A stretch of 64,000 nucleotides of DNA, from positions 11,403,195 to 11,467,194 of the forward strand of contig NC_034011.1 in NCBI RefSeq assembly GCF_000346465.2, given 5' to 3'. The notes under the pieces were generated by a model. The model did not search any database and was not told the DNA's origin. It saw only the letters and a list, made by a program, of their open reading frames with translations. The stretch comes from Prunus persica (Eukaryota > Streptophyta > Magnoliopsida > Rosales > Rosaceae). Positions 33,576 to 45,590 of this stretch are shown piece by piece. The position numbers and the translations under genes were made by a program. Positions within the stretch are counted from its first letter, which is position 1. Every line of letters starts with the position of its first letter.

Positions 33576-34724
33576 ATGGGAATGAAGAGCGCTGGAGGAG
33601 GAGGCGGAGGAGGAGGAGAGATTATACAAGTTCAAGGAGGCCACATTGTTCGATCCACCGGCCGCAAAGACCGCCACAGCAAGGTCTACACCGCCAAAGG
33701 CCCCCGAGACCGCCGCGTCCGGTTGTCTGCCCACACCGCCATCCAATTCTACGATGTTCAAGACCGCCTCGGCTATGACCGCCCTAGCAAAGCGGTTGAC
33801 TGGCTCATCAAGAAAGCAAAATCCTCCATTGACAAGCTTGCTGAGCTTCCTCCTTGGCACCCTATCACTGGTGTTGCAGCAAACAATGCTGAGCCCGATC
33901 AATCCAATCCAAATGAAATGGTGATTGCAGGAGGAGCAGAGCAAACAGAGTCCTCTGGCTACAATTTCCACCAGCTGCAGAGGCAAATGGGTGAGAATAA
34001 CAACAACCACCAAGCAAATAATGTTTCAAGCTTCAACATTCCTCCATCTCTAGACTCAGACACCATAGCTGACACCATGAAATCATTCTTCCCCACAAGC
34101 TCAGCAGCCACTTCATCCATCAATTTCCAAAGCTACCCACCTGATCATGATCTGATTTCAAGAACCACCAACCTAAACCCTTGCCAAGACCTTGGCCTCT
34201 CTCTCCACTCTTTCCAAGACCAAGGCCTAAACATCCATCACACTCACAGCCAGCAATCCCAAGGAGACACCAACCACAACAACGATCAGATTCAGACCCT
34301 TTTCGCCGCCGGGGCGGGAGGATCAACGGTGGGATTTGACACTAGTTATCAGAGAATGGTGGCATGGAGCAATCAGAACAGAGGAGGTGATGGTGGATTT
34401 GTATTCAACTCACACTCACAAGCATTGCCACAGCAAGCATATGCTCATGCTCAGGGGGGTACCCTTCAGTCCAGTTTTTCGCCATCAGTTTCAGCTCGGG
34501 CCTGGAACGATTCTTCTATCTTTGGCACACAGCAGAGAACACAGCAGCAGCAGCAGCAGCAGCCAATGATTCACCATTCTTCAATCTTTGGCACCCGCTT
34601 CGCCTCTGATGGCGGCTTGCCTGTGTTCTGCATCCCGACGCGTATTGACGCTGAGGAGGCGGATAATGGCGGTGTTCCAGATCGACCATCATCCACTTCC
34701 TCTCCCAATTCCACCCACCATTGA
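33576..34724 (+). CDS. CIN-type TCP transcription factor (TCP4/TCP3-like), miR319 target
   Basis: A single exon of 382 codons. After a Gly run (residues 7-14, encoded by GGA repeats) comes [20 protein letters not shown] and the TCP domain at about residues 25-96: a basic region with [20 protein letters not shown], then the helix-loop-helix [20 protein letters not shown] and AELPPWHP. This short-loop, class II signature with a perfect CIN/JAW-type consensus matches AtTCP3/4-like proteins. The middle is rich in Ser, Asn, Gln and His, with a seven-Gln run at about 336. The codons for GGTLQSS carry a miR319 site. Such factors bind GGNCC-type DNA in the nucleus, restrain leaf-cell proliferation and promote maturation. 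Start choice: first Met of the open frame; the preceding 33540-33575 adds no in-frame Met. Confidence 0.95.
   Translation: MGMKSAGGGGGGGGEIIQVQGGHIVRSTGRKDRHSKVYTAKGPRDRRVRLSAHTAIQFYDVQDRLGYDRPSKAVDWLIKKAKSSIDKLAELPPWHPITGVAANNAEPDQSNPNEMVIAGGAEQTESSGYNFHQLQRQMGENNNNHQANNVSSFNIPPSLDSDTIADTMKSFFPTSSAATSSINFQSYPPDHDLISRTTNLNPCQDLGLSLHSFQDQGLNIHHTHSQQSQGDTNHNNDQIQTLFAAGAGGSTVGFDTSYQRMVAWSNQNRGGDGGFVFNSHSQALPQQAYAHAQGGTLQSSFSPSVSARAWNDSSIFGTQQRTQQQQQQQPMIHHSSIFGTRFASDGGLPVFCIPTRIDAEEADNGGVPDRPSSTSSPNSTHH
34454..34474 (+). promoter_or_regulatory. miR319 target site in the TCP mRNA
   Basis: The 21-nt site ends CCCTTCAGTCCAG and starts GGGGGGTA. Compared with the complement of miR319 (5' UUGGACUGAAGGGAGCUCCC...), the seed-side half pairs fully with one G:U at miRNA position 1. 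Three mismatches and one further G:U fall toward the miRNA 3' half. It lies in frame in the conserved position of CIN TCP genes, so post-transcriptional cleavage by miR319 is expected. Confidence 0.9.
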
Positions 34725-36121
34725 TTTGGATAACTAGTATGTACTCCATACCCCATTGTTCAATTTTTATTTTTTTAATTTTTATTCAAGAACCGCATTC
34801 ACGAGATTCGAACACATGACCTCCTCTATCAGAATGGTGAAATCATTGCTTGGTCAAACATTGTTTCCATGGAAAGTGTAAAGATTCTTCAAGATGTATT
34901 GAGAAATTAGCAAATTGAAACTCTTGGCTTATATACAGAGTTTCTGTTTGCATATTGTACAGTGTTTTTGTTTTTGTTTTTTTTTAATTTGCCAAAGACA
35001 ACAGTTTAAATTTTTTGATTTCTTTGGTGTGAATTTTGCAGATTCTACCTTCGGGGTATCAAATTGGGAGACAAGAAGGAAGATTCAGTCCAATCGAATG
35101 GTCTACTGAGGAAAGAAAAGTATCTGGTTTGGATTTTCAAACATTCTTTTCTTCTTTGTTGATCTATATATTTAATTAGATTCCCTAGTTGTTTTTAAAT
35201 TTGATGGGACTTTTTTTTGTTTATTCAAGTGGGTCTCTCTGTTGGCTCAACTTTGTTTTCTTTATTACTACTTAATGTGACACATATAACCAGGATTTTT
35301 CTGTTTAGGGTTATCATTTTAATCCTTATGATCCCCACATTTCCTTTTTCTTTAATTTGGTTGAACTAGTTTTATAACAGCAAGTTGGTTCATTCTTGGT
35401 AATTGCTACATTAAGAGAAGCACAAGTTAGTCAATGGCTTTGCTTCAGCCTCCCCTGTTGTGGAAACTGGAAAGAAGCTTCCACAACCAAAGTACATGGA
35501 GTTTTTGTACAACTGTTCAAATACTTCCTGGACGATGGTTTTGTAAAGAACATGGTAGTTCTTTTAAGGCTCCCGACTTTTACACTCTCATTTTGTCGGT
35601 TTGCACTCATCTCTTTATTTGTGTGTACTTTGTGTGTCATTTTACTTACTCCATTATCAGCATACAAAATAAAATAAATGAATGCAAATGGATGAAACGA
35701 GAGTGACCAACCTTCTTTTAACATTGCTTTTATTAGATTATGAAGTGTGCAAAGTATTCTGCATTTTGATATTAAATGTGAAAGTACCACATGGATATGA
35801 ATGGTAAAAGTCCTTGAGTTATCTATAACAGATTGCTATGGTTTTGTCAATTTATTCATACAACTGTTCAAGTACCATCATGGCTTGGTATACTATTCTA
35901 CCTTTTATGTGAAAGTTGGCTGAGTCAGAGTGACCAAAGAACAGATTTTAGGTTAGGATGACAACAAATATATATATTTTCAGGATGTTGGGACAATATC
36001 CAAGCTGTCACAACCACTATTTCTCCCTTTTTTTCTGTGACGTACTTTTTCATTTTTCATTTTGTTTTTGGTTTTACATGGAGAGAAAGACTATGCCCAT
36101 AAGAAAATGTATGTTGTTTAG
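34725..36121. other. TCP 3' UTR and intergenic sequence
   Basis: The first few hundred bases are probably 3' UTR. About 34770-34860 contains GAGATTCGAACACATGACC, a minus-oriented tRNA-like B box, so a small SINE remnant may lie in it. No reading frame here (largest 119 codons, 35431-35790 minus) shows protein-family features. Confidence 0.45.
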
Positions 36122-36261
36122 TAATGTTAGGGAGACTAAATTATAGACCACTTCGGTACCATCTTTCTAATAAGGGTGGAGCCAACCAATACAATGAGTT
36201 TTACATTTATTAGAGAGGCTATACACAAATTGGTCTACAAATTTTAATCTTTCTAACATTA
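36122..36261. mobile_element. MITE, about 140 bp, TA-flanked
   Basis: The inverted ends AATGTTAGGGAGACTAAA and TTTAATCTTTCTAACATT are flanked by TA. The interior GGTGGAGCCAACCAATACAA parallels the MITE at 28592-28730, so the two are likely one family. Confidence 0.6.
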
Positions 36262-37695
36262 GTCTAATTGTAAAATGTGTTGCGTGTTCGTACCAATTTT
36301 TTTTCTTTTTTTTTCTTTTTGGACTTTGAACATGATTTCCAAACTGGAGAGACAGTGAGAGAGAGAGAGTTTGATAGGATTCCAAGGGTGTTTTAGTCTT
36401 TGTAATCTTGACAACCTACTATATTAGGAGGTTAGTCAACATTAGTTGGGCTGTTGAATTGTATTGTGTTTTGAGTAATAAAAATAGTATATTCTTTTTG
36501 TACATTTGAATTAAGGTCGAATGGAGTTTTAACAGAGTATTGACGTCAAAGTCTTGCATCCCTCCTATTTGTCAAAGTCTTGCATCCCTTCTAGATGGAT
36601 GCAAACATATTTTGGATCGCTTTGATATCAACCACATAAATGATTTATGACGAGAAAGTTTTTGGTGTTACGGTGAACAACAATATAATTGAGTATTCAT
36701 TTGATCTTAACTATTGAATCAGACTAACCAATTTGATCCAATGGCTAACTAATTTGATCAAATGATTAAGAGATAAGGTCTCACTTAGAGCACTTCCATC
36801 CATTTTCCAAGGCAAGGTGTAAGGGCAAGGCAATAGCTGTTACTATTCACATGAATAGTGGTAGCCCTAGCAAAAGACTTGTGGTGTTTCCACCCATTGT
36901 CATGGCAATCACTATTCACATGATATATGAGGAGATGATTTTGTATAGAGTTTTGGTGTAGGAAGTGAAGAATATGACTAAGTATTTATTTTTTTAAAAT
37001 TCTGAAATTTTTGGTTTTTATTTTTCAATTTTTTTTTAATTTTTTTTTCGTTGCTAACGCACCATTGACGTCAGCAACCCCAGGTAATAGCCCAGACTGT
37101 TTTTGCCTTTGGGCTAGCCTAGTTTGCTGGGACCCAACTGCTGCTCGGGCAGCTTAGGCCCGCTAGAACTTCAAAAACTCACTTGGGCCCTGTCCTGCCT
37201 TGGCAATGGGCTGTTGCTGGAACTGCCCTTATGGTGTGTTTACTAATCAAGAATTGAATTCCATCTATGGAGGATTCATGCGTTTACTTCACATAAAGGA
37301 ATTGAAAAGTAAGTGAGACACACACAAAATTAGGAATTGAATTCCTGATTTTGGAGGTATTCAATTCTTGGTTGGGAGATGGTATTCTAATTGCTGGAGA
37401 GTTAATCCATTAGGAATTCATCTTTTTTACCCATTATATCCTCACACAATTTTCAAAATTCCAAATTTGTCATCTACTTTAACCTAACAGCGAGGACATT
37501 TTGGTAATTAGCACCACTCCTACCCCAATTCCATATAGTTTAGTAAACGACTTCAATTGGAATCCGAAATCTAACTCCCCTCAATTCATATGGTTTAGTA
37601 AACAACTTCAATACGAATCCGGAATCTAATTTTCCTCAATCCAACTCCTCCTCAATTCAATTCCTCATAATCTAATTATAAATTAATAAACATGC
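36262..37695. repeat. Two adjacent MITE-like repeats and spacer
   Basis: About 36788-37229 starts AGAGCACTTCCATCC and ends CTGGAACTGCCCT, giving imperfect hAT-style inverted ends. About 37233-37695 starts GGTGTGTTTACTAAT and ends ATTAATAAACATGC, again imperfect inverted ends, with an internal duplicated stretch (GTAAACGACTTCAATTGGAA and GTAAACAACTTCAATACGAA). Neither codes for protein. TSDs were not established. Confidence 0.45.
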
Positions 37696-37861
37696 TAACT
37701 AGAGAATTTTTGATGTATGAATATCCACAAAATTTGGTAGCCCAGAAGATATTTTTCGGAGTTTCGTATATTTGGCCTACATTTCATTTATAGAAGAATA
37801 ACTTACAAACCAATTTGGCATTCAAGTAAAACAAGCAAATTTTGCCTAACGCATTTATCGT

Positions 37862-38142
37862 GTGAATTGGGCTTCAAATAATATCTATTGTATGAATGTC
37901 AGCCCAGCCTTTACCAACCCAATTTTGCCTAACGCATCTAAGGTCAGAATTTCAGCCCAAAATCAGCATGGTTGCAGCCCAAAGTCACTCAATAGTGGTT
38001 TTAATTACGTTAGTTCAAAATCATCTCGTTGCTCCAAGGTTCATAGAAGGCCCGCAGACATTAGAAGGTGGTTGTTCTTGTTGGAACAAAAATTTAGCGA
38101 AATTTATATTTGAACATTATTCAGTTAATTCTGTCAGAATAC
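37862..38142. other. Noncoding, chance frames only
   Basis: Two overlapping frames of about 83 codons here lack a domain, signal sequence or upstream regulatory context and are not called genes. Confidence 0.5.
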
Positions 38143-38320
38143 GCCAATGAGGTCTAGCTTAGAGAAAAATGGCCTTAACTTATAGCTCAGTGATCTTATA
38201 TTCGAATCTCTATGATACCTTGGTAGTGTGTGTGTGTGTGTGTGAGAAACTCATATCCCCTTTATAGTTTAGACTAACGCTTGTATTAAAATAAAAAAAA
38301 AAAAAAAAAAATCTCTTGCA
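38143..38320 (+). mobile_element. SINE, same family as 32335
   Basis: It opens GCCAATGAGGTCTAGCTTAG, has B box TATATTCGAATCTC, then CTTGGTAGTGTGTGTGTGTG (a GT run) and TATAGTTTAGACTAACG, and ends in an 18-base A run near 38310. No clear TSD was found. Confidence 0.75.
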
Positions 38321-38329
38321 ATGCATAAA

Positions 38330-39268
38330 AACAAGAGCAAAATAACACTGTGACCGTGGAGTCTAACTTGGTAACGGTTGGACCTGGTGGTCGTCGAACT
38401 GGACACAGCCAACTCTGGTGGCATGATTAGTTAAGTGGATGTTGGGTTAGTTACGAGGGTCATTGACTAAGGTTCTACAATCATTGTGTTATGTCCGGGG
38501 GTCAAGTGTTGAGGTTCAACTAGGGGTAGCAATGAGTCTTGTGGTGTCGAGTATTAACGGGTTAAAAATCTTCAACACGAATACGACATGTTTATTAAAC
38601 ATTTCAGGAACGTCCCATCCAAACACAACATGTTTATTACATGAGTAACACGACAAGACCCATGTACCCGTTCACTAAATGTGTTGGATTGAATTTTTAT
38701 TTAGGTTAACCTATTAACAGTTTAATTTGTTTGACACGTTTAACTTATTCAACCTGTTTAGCATATTAGAAAACATTTAATCTATTAATTTTGGTAATTA
38801 TAATATAACTCATAAATGCTAAAAAAGTTATGATAATATTGAAAATATTATTAAAAAAACAAATTTAATTTTTAAAAAGTTAATATTAACTCGTTTTTTG
38901 GCCAAATGTTAATATTAACTCTTTAAACTAACAAAATCGAATAGGTTTTTGTTTTAGAGAATTAAATAGGTTATATATGTCGGCTTTTGAATGGGTTCAT
39001 TTATTTAAAAAAGTTGAGTATGTTAATAAACTGGTTAGTGGGTTGACACAAACCTATTTATTAATTGTGTCTTAGTGGATTAACTCGAATTTGACATGAA
39101 TTTTTAATTAGTGTATGGGTTGACTTACATAAATTTCACGCATGTTTCTAGTCGTTTATCGAGTTGTGTGGGAAATTGCAGCCCCTCGATTGGTCGTTCA
39201 CTGGCTAGGTTACAAGGGTCACCTGGTTGGGTTCGGTGTCATTGAGTTTGGTCTGATGGCCATCGTGC
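38330..39268. repeat. Degenerate dispersed repeat, no gene
   Basis: From about 38520 on, the sequence repeats motifs built on GGGTTA/TTAACC and ACACGA (for example CGGGTTAAAAATC and GGGTTGACACAAACC), as in old nonautonomous hAT-type repeats of plants. Ends not defined. Confidence 0.3.
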
Positions 39269-39982
39269 CACTACTAGAATATCTGATTTTGACAACAATT
39301 ATTATTTGTGCTCTTTAACTCAAAAGGAAAAATTATTCGTGATCTATATTGATGGTTACAATGCAACCATTTCAAAATAGTCGGTCTTCTATATAAGAGT
39401 TTCTATTGTTTATGGGACATGATTTTATATTTTTGTGTCTTAAACTCAAGATTTTTGGGCACAAATATGGCATATATCTAACAACATCAATTGATGCTTT
39501 TAATTTGACTTTTGTATATGCACATAAACCATTCATTTGTGCCTAATGTATTTACTTTTTTTTTTAAAAAAAATATATATTAGGGTTGCCAAAAACCAAC
39601 GCACCACTCTCTCCACCACCTAAACACCACCGCCACCTCTTACATCCCTCCACCACCCAAATCAATGACACTTCACCTCTCTCTCTCTCTCTCTCTCTCA
39701 CTCTCTCTCACAAGTAATGCAAACACAATGAGCTCACTAAAATTAAAATTTTCAACCAAACTCACACAAATACATACATAATTAGATTTAAAAACTGGGT
39801 ATAAATGAAAATTATGCAAATACACAATTTGCTCACTCAAATTAAAACAGTCAACATCTTTCAATATAGTCGGCATATGACATTAGACACCACCTTGCAA
39901 TAAGGGGTTATAGAATAAGGGGTTGCTCTCTCGCCATGCGAGGAAAGCTGTGCTTTAAATATTAGGGTTTAGGTTTTTCACG
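39269..39982. mobile_element. Possible CACTA element left end, truncated
   Basis: CACTACTAGAATATCTGATT at 39269 is a canonical-looking CACTA terminus. It is followed by subterminal-like AT-rich sequence, but no matching CTAGTAGTG end was found before the large inverted repeat begins at 39983. A CT microsatellite (39681-39699) lies inside. The assignment rests on one terminus only. Confidence 0.35.
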
Positions 39983-42306
39983 TTTGTTAAGGCCCAAAAA
40001 ATCCACGATTCGGCCCAATGCGATACTTTATCGAGAAAAAACCCGATTTGGGCACGCGAAAGTTCATCATATGCTCTTACACACATGCCACGCCAAGCAA
40101 ATACGCAACACGCCACGCTACAAGCTTAAGTGGGCTCAAGCCACTCAAATGCCCGGGACTTGCTTGAGTGGGTTGTGGTATGTATGGTAATAAATCGACA
40201 TGAGGCCCATTGATGGGCCGAGAAATGGAAGTCTCAGGTTGCTTGAGAGCCTCGGGACTCAAGCTCATTTCTTAGGCCCAAACATATGGGTGAGCACAAA
40301 AGAGGAAATAGCCCATTAGCTTAACCAAATTAGCCCAACACCTCAACAAAAATAGTCCAACACTTGTTGAGGTTAGCCCATTTATTTTGACAAACCAACC
40401 CATTATCTTAGAAGGGTCATACAATTAGAAATGAGAAGCAGCAAGAGCATCAGCCCCTTGCTGAAAAAACAGAAGCCACGAAGGGAGCAAGATGTCCACA
40501 TATGCAAAGCTACTGGAAGGCTCCAGCACATGGGAATGAACAATTTCCAAGCACAAAACACCCGAAGAACCAAGGAATATTAACATGCAAGTTGCCAAGA
40601 AGAGAAGCACCCTTCGAACCAGCATACATACCCCAATTCCTTCCCCCATCAGACCTGACCATGGAAAAAGGAAAGAAAGAAAGGAAGAAGATGGCTAGGA
40701 ATGGAAGTCTCCCACTGAAACAGTTGTAGGAAAGGGGGCCTTGAGCTCTCAAAAATCTCTGCTAGGCAGAGGAAATTTCATCAAGATAGGAAAAGTCAAG
40801 GGAGGAGATGAGAAAGGAAGGGAAAAGCTTGGCTAAAATGGGTAGAAGCCATTAGGGTTTCTTGGGAAGTGATGGTTTCCAGCGGCTATAAAATGAGGCC
40901 TCTTCTACCCAACGAAATCAACCCACACCTAGAGAGCAAGCTTCCTCTTTTACCTGCAAAAACCCAGCAATCTCATGCATTATTCACCCTCCTTCTCCAT
41001 TTTCTTTTTCTGGCAGACTACTTGCACATTTGACAAGCTGCCGCAAAAGCATGGTTATTTCTTTCGCTCTTCTTAGCCAAATTAGCTTGCAAACCTCTTC
41101 TTCCTCTCCTTAAACACTCCCATTTCTCCCTAGGAAGCCATATTTTCCTCTTTGGTGCTAAACTCATGCTAATTTTGCTTCCATGCCACAAGCCTCTCAT
41201 GCTAAGCTAGAAAATTTATCTGTAAGCATCAAGAAATCATCTATAAGTTGTTGTTGTTCTGGTTGGTGAAGGTAACCAAGATGCTTCTTAAGGCTCTACT
41301 GCCCTTTCGAAGCATTTTTGAGGCTTGATCTTCGAATTCAGACAAAGATGACAATTTCATCAATTTGCCCTTTACGGCAGCCCAGCCCATTTGTAGCTGC
41401 AGGAACGAAAAAGCCCTTAATGGCTTCTACCTATTTTGGCCAAGCTTTTCCCCTCCTCCCTTGACTTTTCCTATCTTAGTGAAAGTTCCTCTGCCTATTT
41501 GCACAAAATCAAAGATTTTTGGGAGCTCAAGGCCCTTTTTCCCGCAGCTGTTTTAGTGGGAGACTTCTATTCACAGCCATCTCCTTCCCTTCTTTCTTTT
41601 CGTTTTCCATGGCCAGGTCTGATAGGGGAAGGAATTGGGGTATGTATGCTGATTCGAAGGGTGCTTCTCTTCTTGGCAGCTTGCACGTTAATATCCCTTT
41701 GTTCTTCGGGTGTTTTGTGCTTGGAAATTGTTCCTTCCCATGTGCTGGAGCCTTCCAGCAGCTCTGCATATGTGGACATCTTGCTCCCTTCATGGCTTCA
41801 GTTTTTTCAGCAAGGGGCTGATGTTTTTGCTGCTTCTCATTTCTAATTGTATGAGCCTTCTAAAATAATGAGTTGGTTTGTCAAAATAAATGGGCAAACC
41901 TCAACAAGTGTTGGACTATTTTTGTTGAGATGTTGGGCTAATTTGATTAAGCTAATGGGCTATTTCCTCTTTTGTGCTTACTCATATGTTTAGGCCTAAG
42001 AAATAGGCTTGAGTCCCGAGGCTCCCAAGCAACCCGAGACTTTCATTTCTCGGCCCATCAATAGGCTTCATATCAATTTATTACCATCCATACCACAACC
42101 CACTCAAGCAAGCCCAGGGCATTTGAGTGGATTGGGCCCACTTAAGCTTGTAGCGTGGTGTGTTGCTTATTTGCTTGGCATGACATGTGTGCAAGCGCAT
42201 ATGAAGAACTTTCGCGTGGCCAAATTGGGTTTCTTCTCGGTAAGGTATAGCATTGGGCTGAGAATTTATTTAGGCAGAATTGTGGATTTTTTCGGCCTCA
42301 ACAAAA
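39983..42306. repeat. Second family-A large inverted repeat
   Basis: The left arm 39983-40870 and right arm about 41415-42306 are reverse complements with modest divergence, around a loop of about 545 bp. The ends are TTTGTTAAGGCCCAAAAAAT and ATTTTTTCGGCCTCAACAAA, matching the ends of 14321-19260. Both copies share TGGGTTGTGGTATG, CCCATTGATGGGCCGAGAAA and the CTTTACGGCAGCCCAGCCCA segment. The frames of up to 136 codons in the right arm (41436-41846) mirror frames on the opposite strand of the left arm and look like chance products. Confidence 0.8.
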
Positions 42307-43603
42307 ATAAAATTAGAAAAGTGTACTAGAGGATGTGTTTGTAGCAAATTCAATGGTGCAAGTGCGCAAAGATGTGTTGTGTTTGGGATTTGTGGATGTT
42401 GGGTTGGGCCCAAGTGACCCAAGGTGCTGTCATTGTGATCAATTAGAGGACAATCTTCTTCAATTTGATTTGGCTAATAAAAGACTTGGGTTCAAAATCG
42501 GATTCTAAGGTGAATTGTCTGCTGCGCATCAGATTTTGAAGAGGAAGAGCAAGGAGAGGGGTGGAACAGGATGGGGCTTATGGGTGTTTGGGTTGGGGAT
42601 GAAGGGTTGTCGGAAAATTCTTTCTTTCTTTCCTTTTTATTTAAGTTTTTTATTTTTCTAATTTTATTTTAAAAGATAAAAGTTAAGTAAGTTTAACTGT
42701 AACAAAATAATTATTATTTTTTTTTAAAAATACACACGCGTCGAAATTTGAATGAAAATATTATACACTAACGTGGTACATCCGTATTATTCTATTATTT
42801 CTCCCTAGTGTGGCTCCGCCCCTAAATATATGTAATTTTTATTGCGTAGACTAATAATTATACACAATCGTGAACGGAATATTATCCTCCAATAGCGTGA
42901 AGCAGATGCAAAGATTCAAAAAGTCACATATGAACAAGAAATTAAAGTTTATAATAATGTCATTGAGTTAGAGTTTAGACTATTAAACGAGGAAATTAGA
43001 AAAAATAATAATAATAAGGACCATTTAACACACTAAAGTCTTCGTTTAAAAAAAATACACACACACCCTAAAGTCTTGTTTGTTGACTCTAGACCATTTA
43101 ACACATCAGATGCCATCACCATCACTCCAACATTCAAGTCAAAAGCACATTTCTTCATATGAAAACTCGCCGGTTTTACGTTCTTTTTAGGCCACCCAAT
43201 CAAAAACTTTTGTACACACGTTTGAAAATGCAACCAAATTAGAGATTTGACAAAAATTAATAACGTTCCCATAAGCAGATTATAGAAAGAGTTTAAATTT
43301 TATCCTATTTATACTATTTTCTAAGAAAATAATTTCCCACCATTTTTGTAATTAGAAACATAAAACAAATTAAATGACACGTTAAGAAAACTCTTTAAAA
43401 CAAGAGAAAATGATTTCCATGAAGAAAGAAACGAGTCAACATTCAAACCTATTGAAAAAACCAAACAAGTATTCACACCGAAACCCAAAACCAAAACACA
43501 AACTCTCCGACTCTTGACTCTCAACTCCAAACACATAAAACACAATTTTCAGCTCCTCTCTCAACAAATCCATCAGTGAGGCACCAAAGCAAACCACGAA
43601 ACC
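42307..43603. other. Intergenic and upstream region of the ATL gene
   Basis: No gene is recognised. 43280-43603 is the likely proximal promoter and 5' UTR. A CTATTTATACTATTT stretch near 43306 is a weak TATA candidate about 300 bp before the start codon. GTGGCTCCGCCCC near 42810 resembles the end of a dispersed repeat. Confidence 0.4.
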
Positions 43604-44374
43604 ATGTCTTCCTCCTTACACCCAAATCCGATGCGCCTCCTAAACGACGAAGACGAGAGTCGTCGAATTTATGATGAATTTCACAAAAACCCGTACGACT
43701 TGAACAGCAAGATCATGCTCACAGCCATCATCTCATTATCTGTCGTCGTTTTGTTAGTGATCGTGCTTCACACCTACGCAAGGTGTGTCCTCCGACGCCA
43801 GGCGCTTCGCCGCGCCTCCATGCGTCATCATCTAGGCTCGACCATGGCTCATGTCCACTTGGCGGAACAGCCCAAGACCGGCCTGGAGCCCTCCATCATT
43901 GCCGCCTTGCCCACTTTCGTTTTCACACGTGTGGACGGCCAGGACGACGGAGGAGCCAACGCAATAGAGTGCGCAGTGTGCTTGAGCATGTTAGATCATG
44001 ATGAGGTGGCAAGGCTGCTTCCAAATTGCAAGCATAGTTTCCATGTGGAGTGCATAGACACGTGGCTGAATTCCCACACTACCTGCCCTATTTGCCGGAC
44101 AGAGGCACAGCCGCGTCTCCAGCCTGAGCCACGGGAGGATCCGGTGGCAGGTGGGCCCACGGCTCCGCCTCTGGAGCCGCCATTGAATTCCGCGTTTCCA
44201 TCATATATGGAAGGGACATCAGATGGTGCTGCCCAGTCCAGCTCTGGTACGAAAGCGAATGGCTCGATTTCGAGGTTGAGTTCTTTCAGAAGAATGCTTA
44301 GCAGGGACAGATCTTCAAGAAGGATTCAATCTTGTGGCCAAGAGGATGGTATAGAAGATTTAGAGAGACAGTGA
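43604..44374 (+). CDS. ATL-family RING-H2 E3 ubiquitin ligase
   Basis: An intronless gene of 256 codons, the usual ATL layout. Residues 37-59 form a single transmembrane segment (IMLTAIISLSVVVLLVIVLH). It is followed by a basic stretch and the GLD-type motif GLEPSIIAALPTF at about 93-105. The RING-H2 finger spans 123-164 as C-x2-C-x15-C-H-x2-H-x2-C-x10-C-x2-C, with Cys123, Cys126, Cys142, His144, His147, Cys150, Cys161 and Cys164 all present. Trp154, which contacts the E2, is also kept. The C-terminus is Pro-rich (about 170-192), then Ser/Arg-rich. Known ATLs are membrane-bound ligases that pass ubiquitin from an E2 to substrates, often in defence or stress signalling. The substrate here is unknown. 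The Leu-Asn-Asp N-terminus recalls the ATL40/41 group, but that is a guess. Confidence 0.93.
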   Translation: MSSSLHPNPMRLLNDEDESRRIYDEFHKNPYDLNSKIMLTAIISLSVVVLLVIVLHTYARCVLRRQALRRASMRHHLGSTMAHVHLAEQPKTGLEPSIIAALPTFVFTRVDGQDDGGANAIECAVCLSMLDHDEVARLLPNCKHSFHVECIDTWLNSHTTCPICRTEAQPRLQPEPREDPVAGGPTAPPLEPPLNSAFPSYMEGTSDGAAQSSSGTKANGSISRLSSFRRMLSRDRSSRRIQSCGQEDGIEDLERQ

Positions 44375-45207
44375 ATATTGCATTAATTTTGCTATATATA
44401 TACTTGAATTAATTGTTACAATTTTGCTTTTGTTTCGTTTTTATTACAATTTGAGTGCTGCTCTTATTGCTACAGATGATTATAAACATTAAAACTTTAC
44501 TTGATTTTGATTGTTTGGTTCTGGTGGTTATTTTTTGTTTTTAAATTGGAAAGTCTCTGTGTATACTCGATTGTCAAACGTGAAGGATATTGGATTATTA
44601 GTTGTATTGTTTGTTGTTGTCTTTTACTTGGTCTGACGAAGACTTATTCGTGGTTTGGTAACCTAAAAATTAGTTAAGATGGTAATTTGAGGCTAGCATA
44701 ATTAACAAAGATAAACAAAAATAATTACGTATGTTCCACGTGAGTAAGAAAAATTAATTAGCTTTTGGCTGGGGCCAGAGTATAAGTTTTTCTTAAGAGA
44801 TACAGATTTCCAACCTTTTTGTGATTAAAAATAAAGATTTTGAATTTTTTTTGGGGATTCATTTTGATTTTCTGCAATAAAAGAGAATCCAATAGTAGCT
44901 GGTATGTTCGTGAATTATTATTATATATGGCTGGATAATCTAGACTCCAGCCGAAGGAGAAACACTTATGTGTAACGGGGACAGTATGTCACGCATGATA
45001 ACTTTTTCACGTGGTAATTTATGATTGATTAGGGATAGCAAAACAATGTTATTCCCGTTTCACACAAATTTTTTTTTTAAACTATCTAAATAAAATTTTA
45101 TAAATAAAACAAGTTTATTCGCATAACGAGCAAATATAACACAAAGAAGTACAAAATACAAATAACTACTAAACACATATTGTCCAACTTAATATATATA
45201 TATATAT
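44375..45207. other. ATL 3' UTR and intergenic sequence, no gene recognised
   Basis: AT-rich, with stops in all frames. The 3' UTR probably ends within the first 150 bp. Confidence 0.5.
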
Positions 45208-45208
45208 A

Positions 45209-45411
45209 CAGTCCCGATCTCTTGGACCACAGGAGTCCAAGAGATTGTGGTCACCCACCGTTGGATATTAATCCAATGGTTCAAAATGATATATATAAAT
45301 GCAATATGACATAAATGATTATTACCCGATTCAAGTCAACCGTTGAATTTACATCCAACGGTAGGTGACCATAAATCTCTTGGACTACAGGGGTCCAAGA
45401 GATCAAGACTG
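45209..45411. mobile_element. Stowaway/mariner-like MITE in a TA tract, 203 bp
   Basis: The ends CAGTCCCGATCTCTTGGAC and GTCCAAGAGATCAAGACTG are inverted repeats, and CACCGTTGGAT pairs with ATCCAACGGTAGGTG farther in. TA borders both sides within TA repeats, the target preferred by Tc1/mariner elements. Confidence 0.75.
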
Positions 45412-45440
45412 TATATATATATATATATATATATATATTC
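45412..45440. repeat. (TA)n microsatellite
   Basis: An uninterrupted TA run immediately follows the MITE. Similar runs lie at about 45773-45794, 45958-45986 and 47037-47059. Confidence 0.95.
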
Positions 45441-45590
45441 ATTGCATAATCCAAACAAATTGCATTAAAAAAAAAGGAAAAAAAAAAAAGAAAGAGCTTT
45501 GCCTAGTGAAGTGGACAAAAAAAAAAAAAATCTCAACAAATTCCATAAGAAAAATCCCCAAAATTTAACACACAAACTTTAAATCATAAC

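Noticed and set aside
35431..35790. 119-codon minus-strand frame downstream of the TCP gene
   Set aside because: A plus-strand frame of similar length overlaps it and neither shows a domain. Judged to be chance.
41436..41846. 136-codon frame with a Leu-rich start
   Set aside because: It lies in the right arm of the inverted repeat and has mirror frames on the opposite strand in the left arm (40425-40752). No domain, no upstream signal and no conservation of residues beyond DNA similarity.
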